64,000 nt of DNA. Source: JBBDJB01 sp040880125 (GTDB taxonomy: Bacteria; Planctomycetota; Planctomycetia; Pirellulales; JBBDJB01). Below, piece by piece: positions 46,469 to 55,114 of this stretch. Under the pieces are notes generated by a model that saw nothing but the letters and a program-made list of their open reading frames with translations, searched no databases and was not told where the DNA came from. Numbering within the stretch: position 1 is the first letter of the stretch; each line of letters opens with the position of its first letter. Location of the stretch: the NCBI GenBank assembly GCA_040880125.1, contig JBBDJB010000018.1, positions 310,001 through 374,000 on the forward strand, written 5' to 3'. The position numbers and the translations under genes were made by a program.

Positions 46469-46735
46469 GTGATCAACAAGCAACTGTTGGACATCCTTGT
46501 CTGTCCGGAGACGCACGCCAGGCTGACAGTGGCCGACGAGTCGCTGGTAGCGTCGCTCAACGCAGCGATCCGTGCCGGACGGCTGACCAATCGCGGCGGT
46601 GAAAAGTTGGAGGCCGTGCTCGACGCCGCGTTGGTGCGAGACGAGGGCGATCTGGCCTATCCCGTGATCGACGGCATTCCGGTCATGCTCATCGAGGAAG
46701 CCATCCCGCTGGTACAGCTCGATGAGGTTCCGTGA
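46469..46735 (+). CDS. Trm112-like small protein
   Basis: This is an 88-residue protein of the Trm112 family, which in bacteria serves as a small zinc-binding or scaffold protein. The family start LLDILVCP and end AYPVIDGIPVMLIEEA are clear. Only one Cys remains (CPETHA), whereas zinc-binding members have two or four. The gene starts at GTG with AAGGAGG 8 bases upstream, a strong site. The HIT-protein gene follows 89 bases later on the same strand and could be co-transcribed. Confidence 0.78.
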   Translation: MINKQLLDILVCPETHARLTVADESLVASLNAAIRAGRLTNRGGEKLEAVLDAALVRDEGDLAYPVIDGIPVMLIEEAIPLVQLDEVP

Positions 46736-46824
46736 CGCGGTTCAAGCAGCACGGCGTGCGTCTCGCACCGTTCGCATCCAAATAGACAATTGACTTTTGC
46801 AACGAGTCCAACTCCGGGTGCATC

Positions 46825-47166
46825 ATGGCGGAAAAGTCCATCTTCAAGAAGATCATCGACCGCGAGATCCCGGCGGACATTGTCTACGAGGACGACCGAT
46901 GTCTGGCATTCAAGGATGTCTCGCCGCAGGCACCGACGCACGTGCTGATCATCCCGAAGAAGGAAATCGCTTCGGTCGCGGACCTGGACGATGAAGATGC
47001 AGCACTGATCGGGCACCTGTGGATCGTGATACGCAACGTCGCCCGGCAGTTGGGGGTGAAGAGCTACCGCGTGGTGGTCAATTGCGGCCACGAGGCCGGC
47101 CAGTCGGTCGATCACTTGCACTACCACCTGCTGGGCGGTCGGGCCATGAAGTGGCCGCCCGGGTAG
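46825..47166 (+). CDS. HIT family nucleotide hydrolase (HINT-like)
   Basis: This is a 113-residue HIT-superfamily protein. The histidine triad is HLHYH (H97, H99, H101) followed by LLGG. The N-terminal half carries the usual DVSPQAPTHVLIIPKK. HINT-type members hydrolyse AMP-lysine and nucleotide phosphoramidates. It is complete and of normal length. No ribosome site precedes the ATG. Confidence 0.9.
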   Translation: MAEKSIFKKIIDREIPADIVYEDDRCLAFKDVSPQAPTHVLIIPKKEIASVADLDDEDAALIGHLWIVIRNVARQLGVKSYRVVVNCGHEAGQSVDHLHYHLLGGRAMKWPPG

Positions 47167-47203
47167 TGCAGCAACCGGAGTTCGCGGACGCTACTTCTGG
47201 CCG

Positions 47204-50200
47204 TCAAAATCGGAGGAAGCCAGGCAGATAGCCTCGGATGCGCTCTGCGACGCCGGGCTTTTCGGGCGCCGGTTGCGGTGCCCGGACGGCGGGGCTCGGC
47301 GCCGGCGCCGAGGTGGGAAGAGTGCCTTCGGGCAGCGGAACGTGCTCTTCCAGAAAGCGTGGCCAGTAGCCTTCCAGGATCCGCAGGCAATCGCTGTACG
47401 CTTCCGTTTTAAGCCCGGCCCGGGCGTTGAAATTCAAGGAGACCAGGTCGACGCGCTCGTTATGGGCGAAGTCGGTCAGTTGTACCTCGTCGATCCAGAC
47501 GGTCCCTTCGCCGACCAGGTCGAATCGCAGCCGGATCTGCTGTGGGCCGGCGGTTGCCAGGTCGTCGACCGGAAAGATGTACGGCTTCCATGTCGTCTCT
47601 AGCCGCTGCGGAGCCGGTGTTGCCGGACCGATCGACGCGGATCGCGTGTACGGTTCTCCTTCGTCCGCCCGTTCGACGCTCATCCGTACTGTCGGATGTT
47701 TGGTTCCGTTGGTGGTGCGTAACGAAACGGTCACCCACATTCGCCCAGTGGTGGGGGACGGGAAGGGATCGCTCAAGACCGTCGCCACCGGTCCAGTGCT
47801 ACTGAGCCGCAGCGATCGCTCGCCCGATTTGGGATTCACCGTATCCAATTCAGCGGTGACACCGGGGACTTCTTCGGCGATGTACCAGCCCGAGATCTCT
47901 GTGCCCATCCCCATCCCAAAGCTCGACTCCTCGAAGTCGAGGTTGGCTGGGCCGGGCGTCGTACTGAGCGTGGCGAGGTTGCCAATCCGCATGGTCCATT
48001 GGTCGAGCCGGAGGTTCAGCGCCTGCAGCGCCGCCTCCGGGATATCGACCTGCGCCTGCCGAACGCGGACGCTCGAGTCGGCAAAGCGGGCGGCGACCAG
48101 CCCGTACGGTTCGAGATTCACCGTCCAGACTCGATTTTCTCCTGAGGCGGCGAGTGAGCGATTGGGCGTCTGACTGCCCAAGTCGGTCACCACGACGTTG
48201 GGGGGCGCTTCGATCGTCGCCTTCACGCGCACTGTCCATGGCGAATCGTTCACCATGTAGACGGTGGTCTGATCGTCGGACTTCAGCGTGCGGATGGTCA
48301 CCGGTTGCCGGACGATCGTTTGCACGACCGTGGCGTCGGCCGGCAGTCGTCGAAACACCTCGATCAACGGGCGGAGACTATCCTGTTGCCCTAGCGGCAA
48401 CAGCCAGCCGCCGTCGAAAACCTGCCGGGCGTCATTGTGCGCCAGGCTCTGCACGAAACGGCGGCGGTTGGCCGCGTCTCCCGGCAGCGGTTGGGCGACC
48501 AGCGAGGTATAAGTGTTCTCGCGGCCAAAGGGACTTTTTGCATCGAATGACGGGAGCTTGTGGCGCTGTGGCGGATGATACAGCAGCATGGCCCCAGGCG
48601 CCGCGGAATTCTCGTCTGACACCTGCCCACGCTGTTGCACGGCGTCGTTGATGACCATCCTCACCGCCTGATCGTCCAGCGGCGTGGACGGGGCCACATA
48701 CTGCGGCGGCAGAAAGACGACATCACCGTCTCTGGTCAGTCGCTTTTCGTCCAAGCCCATTTCAAGCAGGACCTCGTCGAGGTCGACGCGCCGCGCAAAG
48801 TTGGGCCATAGCCGCGACTGGAGTGACGGTGCATCGAAGGTCTCCGACGTGGCCAGGTAAAGCTTTGCCCCGGGCCGCGCGGAGGTGACCACCTGCGCCA
48901 CGCGTTGATAGAACGAGGCCATCTTTTCAGCGCGCCAATTCAACCACGCGTCGCGGTTGGGCTGGGCAAGCAGAAACCGCTCTCGAGCCGAGAAGCGATC
49001 GGCACCCTCGCCCGGCACGTCGATACCGGTTTCGCGCTCGAAGCTCGCCACCGTCTGGTCGTCCAGGCACCACTGGGCGCCCGGCAGTTGCGCATAGCCG
49101 TGTCCGGAGAGCTCGATCGCGATGCCGCCGAGCGAGGAATGTTGCCGGTACCGCGCGACCAGTTCGCCGACGACTGCCAGCATCGCCTCCTGTACGCGAG
49201 GGTTGAGCGGGTTGTAGTAGGGGGCGAGGCCCTGGTTGGCCGCGTACCGCTGGCTCCAGGTGGTGCCGTCGCCCCGCACCGGTTCAATCCCCACGGCGTC
49301 AGAGCCGCCCTCCCGGAGCAACTGTTCGAGCCGGGGTAGCGGCGCGTCGAAGTGCAGGCTCGGAATCAACCGCAGCGATTCACGGTCGAACAACCGAAAC
49401 AGCATCTCCAGCACATCCTTGCGCAGCGGATCCTGCGCAGTCGCAGCAAAGGCGCCGGAGTCGTACTGCGGGGTCGATTCAACGAGTTCGCTGGGGTAGA
49501 TGGTGCTTCCGTCGGCCAACACCCCCAGCATCAGCCCGTTGTAGCCGACATTGTTGAGATAATCGACCAGACGCGTCGCCCCCTGGTAGAACGTCACCCA
49601 GTCGGCGATCCGTCGCTGGCTCCACTGGTCGGCCACGTCCGTGGCGGAGAAGTTTTCCGGGAACAGCGGCCGGGCCATGTACCCGGCCAGCAGACGGCCA
49701 TCCGCTGTAGGTTCCGCCGGTACGGCGCGGGCGATGCGATTGGGACCCGCCAGGACTCGGATCTTTCCGAATGCCACCGGTGCGTCGTCGGAGAAGTTTG
49801 ACAGCAGCAGCAGCGGGTTCTTGGTCTTGGGCCAGAAGTGCAGTCGATGCACGCCCCCAGTAGGTGGCGACGCCACCGCGCGCGATGTGTAGACGCCAGA
49901 GTCGACTCCGATCGGCCATACGGTGCCCAGCGAGTTGGGCTCGACGATACTGATTCCCAGGTGCTGGGCGACGTCGGCGGAGAATTCGATCTCGAGAATG
50001 TGCGGCATTCCCGGCTGCGCAATCGGCAGCGGGTAGGCCTGCCAACTTGCTTCCTGGTCTGGTGCCGGTGTGAGCTGCATCAGCGCCCCGGCCGACTCCG
50101 ACCAGCGAGTCAGATGTCCGCTACCCAGGGGCCCCTGCGGAAAGCCGGGCAGTCGCTCCAGCGGCGACCAGCGGGGGAGCCGCTCCCACCAGCGCTGCTC

Positions 50201-51106
50201 CGCCGGGTCGATTTCGACCTCGGTGTGCCAGCGGTCGGGATGAAGAAGCGGTGCCGGCGGGGATCGCGGCGAGACGACAACGAACTGCAGCTTCCGCGTC
50301 GCCAGCGGCCGCGCCCCGACGAACCGCTGCCGCAAACCCCACTCGATAACGCGGATATTGACGTCGTAGGCACCTTCTGTCACGGGAGCCGGAACTTCGA
50401 CATCTATCGCCAACGCTCTGCCCTGCGCATCGCGGCTGTTGACCGTGTACTCCTGCGACCACAGGTTTTGCGAGCCGCGGGCCGGCGTGAGCTCGATCTG
50501 ATACTGCAACTGCTCGCCCGCGCTTACGTCGGACAGACGGTGCGACAGTTGAAAGCGAATCGCCTCACCCGGGCCGAACACGAGCCGATCGCGCTCCAGC
50601 TCAATCGGAAGCAGATCGCCCGGCGAACGGTGAATCAGAATGAAGTTGCCGCGATCGTCCAGCTTGCGGCGGTCGTATTGCTGTGTGAGAGACGAGAGGG
50701 GGACCTCGAACACCGCTCCTCCCGGTTCGCGATCCGTCGGTTCGATCTCGATCGACAGAAGTGCGGTCTCATCGGCCGTGATTGCCACGTCGAAACCGTC
50801 GTAGCGACGGCCGCTGCGCTGGCGGATAACCAACTCTCGCTGCCCGTCGATCCAGATCGAGCCGGGCTCGTCCGCTTCGATACCCAATGTGCGCAGCTCG
50901 GATAGTTCGCCCGCGTCCAGCGTAATTCGGCCGTTCCACTGCCGCTCGACTTGCCCGCCACCCCACTCGAATCGCAGGCGAATGGAAGTCTCCGCCGCGC
51001 TGAGGCCGGGACATAGCACCAGCGCCAGCAACAGCGCACGCCAACAGGCGCACTGCGCTGCGTACGGAGTCGGGTGCCCCCGTCTCGAGCTTCCCTGCTC
51101 GATCAT
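47204..51106 (-). CDS. Large secreted protein with glycosidase-like barrel
   Basis: This is a 1300-residue protein with an N-terminal hydrophobic signal (about 23-38). Residues 40-330 look like beta-sandwich domains. A long central part (about 480-800) has glycoside-hydrolase family 10-like TIM-barrel features, such as LIPSLHFDAPLPRLEQLL and the acidic AIELSGHGYAQLPG. C-terminal beta domains (about 900-1240) resemble carbohydrate-binding modules, and a Pro/Ala-rich end follows. An activity on polysaccharide is plausible but not provable; catalytic residues cannot be assigned with confidence. Confidence 0.65.
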   Translation of the reverse strand: MIEQGSSRRGHPTPYAAQCACWRALLLALVLCPGLSAAETSIRLRFEWGGGQVERQWNGRITLDAGELSELRTLGIEADEPGSIWIDGQRELVIRQRSGRRYDGFDVAITADETALLSIEIEPTDREPGGAVFEVPLSSLTQQYDRRKLDDRGNFILIHRSPGDLLPIELERDRLVFGPGEAIRFQLSHRLSDVSAGEQLQYQIELTPARGSQNLWSQEYTVNSRDAQGRALAIDVEVPAPVTEGAYDVNIRVIEWGLRQRFVGARPLATRKLQFVVVSPRSPPAPLLHPDRWHTEVEIDPAEQRWWERLPRWSPLERLPGFPQGPLGSGHLTRWSESAGALMQLTPAPDQEASWQAYPLPIAQPGMPHILEIEFSADVAQHLGISIVEPNSLGTVWPIGVDSGVYTSRAVASPPTGGVHRLHFWPKTKNPLLLLSNFSDDAPVAFGKIRVLAGPNRIARAVPAEPTADGRLLAGYMARPLFPENFSATDVADQWSQRRIADWVTFYQGATRLVDYLNNVGYNGLMLGVLADGSTIYPSELVESTPQYDSGAFAATAQDPLRKDVLEMLFRLFDRESLRLIPSLHFDAPLPRLEQLLREGGSDAVGIEPVRGDGTTWSQRYAANQGLAPYYNPLNPRVQEAMLAVVGELVARYRQHSSLGGIAIELSGHGYAQLPGAQWCLDDQTVASFERETGIDVPGEGADRFSARERFLLAQPNRDAWLNWRAEKMASFYQRVAQVVTSARPGAKLYLATSETFDAPSLQSRLWPNFARRVDLDEVLLEMGLDEKRLTRDGDVVFLPPQYVAPSTPLDDQAVRMVINDAVQQRGQVSDENSAAPGAMLLYHPPQRHKLPSFDAKSPFGRENTYTSLVAQPLPGDAANRRRFVQSLAHNDARQVFDGGWLLPLGQQDSLRPLIEVFRRLPADATVVQTIVRQPVTIRTLKSDDQTTVYMVNDSPWTVRVKATIEAPPNVVVTDLGSQTPNRSLAASGENRVWTVNLEPYGLVAARFADSSVRVRQAQVDIPEAALQALNLRLDQWTMRIGNLATLSTTPGPANLDFEESSFGMGMGTEISGWYIAEEVPGVTAELDTVNPKSGERSLRLSSTGPVATVLSDPFPSPTTGRMWVTVSLRTTNGTKHPTVRMSVERADEGEPYTRSASIGPATPAPQRLETTWKPYIFPVDDLATAGPQQIRLRFDLVGEGTVWIDEVQLTDFAHNERVDLVSLNFNARAGLKTEAYSDCLRILEGYWPRFLEEHVPLPEGTLPTSAPAPSPAVRAPQPAPEKPGVAERIRGYLPGFLRF

Positions 51107-51346
51107 GGCCGGTCCGGAGGGGTGATAAGCATTTCTGCCGCAAGGATTTCCCGCAAAAAAGGCGGCGGGATTATATCGAGAGGCCTTGATCCAAACTACC
51201 CCGGCTTTCCGCCGGGCGGTTCGGGCCGCTGTACCGCAAAAATCGCCTTTTCACGAACGAACGGGCAAGGCTGCGATGCTGGGCGGGCAAGCCCTGCCAG
51301 AACCGGCGCGACAGCACTGATGGCAGAAACTGCACAAAAACGGCGG

Positions 51347-52597
51347 TTATTCGAAACCGCTTTCCGCCACAGACGAGAGTGGCGAAGGCTGGCGGTCCTC
51401 GCCGGATCGGCAGATCGTGGCGAACTGGTCCCACGCCGCCACCAGTTCCTCCACGACCGGCTCACAGCGGTTGGCGACCTCGTTCATCTCCCAGCGATCG
51501 TCGGGCTTCACATAAAGTTCCGGCAGCGCATTCTCAGGCATTCGCAGAAACCACCCCGGCGTTCGAATCGCCCGCTCCCCGTCGATGGCCATGCAGAGGC
51601 GGTCGTGCAATGACTGCACGTCATCGCGAAGAAGTGGCAGCAGGCTATGGGACGTGAAATTGGAACGATCGAGCTGGTCGCCCAGCCAGTCGGCAAGCGT
51701 GGCGGCCATGTCGCCGGGGCCGACGAGCGCATCGCTGCGCTGAGTAGCTCCGGTGCCCGAGGGCAGGCGGATCAACCACGGCACGTGCAGCGTCTCGCCA
51801 AAGAGTCGGTCGGCGACCGGGCCCAGCAGGCCGTGCTCGCCCAGCGGCATACCGCGTGCACCCATCAGCGTGAACAGCGTCTGGTGGCCGACTGGCGCAT
51901 CGCGCAGGGACTCGGCCAACAGTCCAAGGCAGGTGTCCAGTGCTGCCACCTGACCCGCGTAGGCGCAGTTTGCGCTGAACACGACGTCGGGATCGACGTC
52001 CGGCGGTAACCGCTCGTGAGGGACTTCGCTGCCGGTCATCGGCGTAGGATCGTCCTCGTCGAGGAGCCGCTCGCGCAGAGCCAGCGGGGCGTCCCACGGG
52101 CCAGCCATTCCGCGGCTGTGGATCCACAGACAGAAGGGATCATCCCCACGAGACGTCAGGTGATCCAACTGATCCATGGCCACGGCCATTAACTGCGCGA
52201 TCTGCGTGTCTTCGATAGAGGCGGCATTCGCGACGGCAATCTCCGATGGCGGCGGGAGGAACAGTGTTTGGTCGAACGCGTCGGTTAGTGGATGCTCCGC
52301 CACGAGCGGCTCGTCGGTCACCAGCACAGTACGCATCCCCCGGTCACGGCATTGGGCCGGAAAGCCAGGGCCGGGCGGATCGCTCTCTTGCAGAGCGTGT
52401 TGTCCCTGCCAGGCTCCTCGATAAAACGCCTCGATCGTCGGGCAATCGACGAGAGCCGTGTCGAGGAGAAAGCTCTCCGCCGCCAGCCGATCCATCTCCG
52501 GAGTTTCGCTCCACGTGTTGCCGTACGCGCCCAAAGCGGAGGCGCGCAGCCGGTCGACTACGAGGCAAACCACGCTCTTGGTTTCGGAAGTGTTCAC
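51347..52597 (-). CDS. Sulfatase-fold protein with degraded active site
   Basis: This 416-residue protein keeps the sulfatase/alkaline phosphatase scaffold: VVDRLRASALGAYGN at the N terminus and GEHGLLG near 256. Active-site residues are largely absent. The Cys/Ser-x-Pro-x-Arg region reads DCPTIEAFYRG without the Arg and its spacing. The usual Asp-His in the later block is replaced by MGARG. The N-terminal metal pair is reduced to one Asp. Such degraded members recur in planctomycetes. It probably does not hydrolyse sulfate esters. The start is a GTG. The large secreted protein follows 240 bases downstream. Confidence 0.7.
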   Translation of the reverse strand: MNTSETKSVVCLVVDRLRASALGAYGNTWSETPEMDRLAAESFLLDTALVDCPTIEAFYRGAWQGQHALQESDPPGPGFPAQCRDRGMRTVLVTDEPLVAEHPLTDAFDQTLFLPPPSEIAVANAASIEDTQIAQLMAVAMDQLDHLTSRGDDPFCLWIHSRGMAGPWDAPLALRERLLDEDDPTPMTGSEVPHERLPPDVDPDVVFSANCAYAGQVAALDTCLGLLAESLRDAPVGHQTLFTLMGARGMPLGEHGLLGPVADRLFGETLHVPWLIRLPSGTGATQRSDALVGPGDMAATLADWLGDQLDRSNFTSHSLLPLLRDDVQSLHDRLCMAIDGERAIRTPGWFLRMPENALPELYVKPDDRWEMNEVANRCEPVVEELVAAWDQFATICRSGEDRQPSPLSSVAESGFE

Positions 52598-52722
52598 CGG
52601 TGGGACTGGCGGGCTGGAGGAGACTGCAGCGAGGCAGCGGCGCCTACGTAAGACCTGCCGGCAACTTTCAACCTGCCTTTCGCAAGTTGGTCATTGGCCG
52701 TCGGAAGTTTCGGCGTTCCCAG

Positions 52723-52808
52723 TGGCCGAGGCGGGACTCGAACCCGCACGGGGGTTTCCCCCCAGAGGATTTTAAGTCCTCTGCGTCTGCCAATTCCGCC
52801 ACTCGGCC
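52723..52808 (-). tRNA. tRNA-Leu (TAA)
   Basis: This is an 86-base class II tRNA with a 7-bp acceptor (GGCCGAG with CTCGGCC), anticodon loop CTTAAAA (anticodon TAA), a long variable arm (GGGGGGAAACCCCC) and the T-loop GGTTCGAGTCC. CCA is not encoded. It reads UUA, a rare codon in this GC-rich genome. Confidence 0.95.
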
Positions 52809-52890
52809 GCATTGGCAGCGTATGGAAGCGAGCCAGTTCCGTCAATCCGCACCGGCGGCGCTCGCCAGGGATGCGTCGAGCGCGGCAAGC

Positions 52891-54279
52891 CTAATCTTCA
52901 AACGAACCGAACAGCGTGTTGAGCGACTCGGCAAACAAGGGATGCGCAAACATGCCGTCGCGCAGGCGCGTGTAGGGCAGCCGGCCCATCATGGCGATCT
53001 GCAGCATCGACATCACTTCGCCGCCCTGCTGCCCGAACACGGTGCAGCCCAGGATTTGCTCGCTTTGGGCGTCCACGATTGCTTTGACCACTCCGCGAGT
53101 GTCGTCGGTCTCCATCGCCCGGGCCACTTTGCTCATGGGCATCTTGGCAACGCGGACCTCGCGGCCCTGCTCTCTCGCTTGCCGCTGATTGAGACCGAGC
53201 CGCCCCAGTTGAGGATCGATGAACACAGTGTACAAGAGCGGACGGTCAGCAATCGACGCCCGGCCGCCGTCCAGTAGGTTCGTCTTCAATACCTGATAGT
53301 CGTGATAAGAGACGTGGGTGAAGGCCGGTCCGCCTTTAACGTCTCCTAGCGCATAAACCCCATCGACTCCGGTTTCGAGCCGATCGTTCACCTGAATGAA
53401 GCCGGAGTCGTCCGTCTTAATACCGGCTGCGGCGAGGTTCAGCGCCTTGATGTTCGGCCGGCGACCGGCCGCGACCAGCAGATGCGATCCCTGGACTGAC
53501 TTCTCGCCCTGAGGTCCTACAACGGAAAGGGCGATGCGATCGCCGTCTTGATGAGCCCGGCGGACTGTCGAGCTTTGTAGAAGCGTCAGACCGTCGGCGC
53601 GCAACACTTTCTCCACCTCCTGGGAGATGTCCGTATCTTCCTGGCTCAGCACGTGCTCGCCGCGGTCGATGACGGTCACCTGGCTGCCGAACTGGCGAAA
53701 CATTTGTGCGAACTCCAGCCCGACGTAACCGCCGCCGAGCACCAGCAAATGGTCGGGCACGCGATCCAGTTCCATGACGGAGGCGTTGTCCAGAGAGGCC
53801 ACTTGGTCGAGCCCGTCAATCGGCGGCTGGACTGGGCTGAGGCCCGTGTTGATAAAGATCTGCGGTGCCTCCGCGATTTGATCGCCCTCGGCGCCCCGCA
53901 CGCGCACGCGGTGCGCACTTTCGAAAGAAGCTTCGCCGCGCACGAGTGTGAGCTTGTCCGCATCTTCGAGCGAGCTTTCGGAACTGGAGCGGAACTGCTT
54001 GACGATCGCTCGTTTTCGTTCGCGAATCTTCTTCATGTCGATTGCGATTTCGGCGGTGTGGACGCCGTAGTCGGCTGAACGTCGGACCAGATGGGCGACG
54101 TTGGCGCTAGCGACCATGGTCTTGGTGGGCGTGCAGCCGTAGTTGACACAAGTGCCGCCAACGTGGGCCCGTTCAATGACGGCCGTCTTACGGCCGGCGG
54201 CGGCCAATGCCATGGCCAGCGGTTTGCCGCCCTGGCCGCTGCCGATCACGATGGCGTCGTATCGCTCGGTGGTCGCCAT
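52891..54279 (-). CDS. FAD-dependent disulfide oxidoreductase (mercuric reductase/lipoamide dehydrogenase-like)
   Basis: This is a 462-residue pyridine nucleotide-disulfide oxidoreductase. FAD binding appears as VIGSGQGGKP near residue 11, the redox-active pair as C44 and C49 in GTCVNYGC, the NAD fold as GGGYVGLEFA near 178 and a C-terminal dimerisation domain from about 350. No N-terminal lipoyl or metal-binding domain is present, so a mercury role is not supported. Start choice: ATG at 54279 after GGAG. A general thiol or quinone reductase role is likely. Confidence 0.85.
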   Translation of the reverse strand: MATTERYDAIVIGSGQGGKPLAMALAAAGRKTAVIERAHVGGTCVNYGCTPTKTMVASANVAHLVRRSADYGVHTAEIAIDMKKIRERKRAIVKQFRSSSESSLEDADKLTLVRGEASFESAHRVRVRGAEGDQIAEAPQIFINTGLSPVQPPIDGLDQVASLDNASVMELDRVPDHLLVLGGGYVGLEFAQMFRQFGSQVTVIDRGEHVLSQEDTDISQEVEKVLRADGLTLLQSSTVRRAHQDGDRIALSVVGPQGEKSVQGSHLLVAAGRRPNIKALNLAAAGIKTDDSGFIQVNDRLETGVDGVYALGDVKGGPAFTHVSYHDYQVLKTNLLDGGRASIADRPLLYTVFIDPQLGRLGLNQRQAREQGREVRVAKMPMSKVARAMETDDTRGVVKAIVDAQSEQILGCTVFGQQGGEVMSMLQIAMMGRLPYTRLRDGMFAHPLFAESLNTLFGSFED

Positions 54280-54555
54280 GCTGAGATCTCCACAGATTAC
54301 GGTCGGCTGGAAAAACGCTGAATTTGTGCAAAGAACATACCACCAATCGCAGGGGGCCGGCACGGCACAAGCTCGGTCTCGAAATCGGTACGCGACAATC
54401 TGTCAGGTGTGGCTCGACTGCTCTCCGCTCATTCTGATCGGACCAGGATTCCGGCGGGCGGCATGCGTATTGCCGCTGAAAGGATTGCATCGAGCGAGAT
54501 CGAGTAGCTCGTACTTTCCCGTAGGTTCGACGTTGTTCAGCGAGGAGTAAACACG

Positions 54556-55044
54556 ATGGGCCGGCAATTCCTAACCGTGCTGGTGATCCTGGCGGTGCCG
54601 GTGGCGATCACCGTGGTTGCCCAGGAGCAGAATGAGCGTACCGAATCGGTTGAGCAAATCGGCGACAGGAGCGAGGGGGCTCAACAGACGGCCGAACTGT
54701 CCGGAGTAAAGCGCGGCCGATACATCGTCCACAACGTGGCCATGTGCATCTACTGCCACTCGCCGCGCCAGCCGGATGGAACGCTCGATCGCCAGCGACT
54801 GTTGACCGGAGCGCCGATGCCGGTCAGTTCTCCCTTTCCCGCGCAAGAGTGGGCGTTCCGCGCGCCGGCGCTGGCTGGCCTACCCGGTGGATGGAGCGAA
54901 GCGGAGTTTGTGACGTTTCTCTCGACCGGGGAGCGCCCCGGCGGGCACCCAATCCGGCCTCCCATGCCGCCGTTTCAGATGACGCAGCAAGATGCCGAAG
55001 CCGTCGCGGCGTATCTGAAGTCGCTCGACGACCCGATACGGTGA
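54556..55044 (+). CDS. Monohaem cytochrome c
   Basis: This is a 162-residue secreted or membrane-anchored cytochrome. A hydrophobic N terminus precedes a single haem motif CIYCH (C64, C67, H68). The sixth ligand is probably M137 in RPPMPPF. It would carry electrons in the periplasm; the partner is not evident. A GAGGAG precedes the ATG. A hairpin overlaps the stop codon. Confidence 0.85.
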   Translation: MGRQFLTVLVILAVPVAITVVAQEQNERTESVEQIGDRSEGAQQTAELSGVKRGRYIVHNVAMCIYCHSPRQPDGTLDRQRLLTGAPMPVSSPFPAQEWAFRAPALAGLPGGWSEAEFVTFLSTGERPGGHPIRPPMPPFQMTQQDAEAVAAYLKSLDDPIR

Positions 55045-55057
55045 ACTCGAAGTTCAC
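55041..55057. terminator. Hairpin overlapping a stop codon
   Basis: GTGAACT with AGTTCAC and a 3-base loop span the TGA of the cytochrome gene. It has no U-tract, so a termination role is weak. Confidence 0.3.
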
Positions 55058-55114
55058 GGCGAGACGATGAAACTCGGTTTCGCTCCCTGCCGCGCGATGG
55101 CACTTCCGCCTCGA

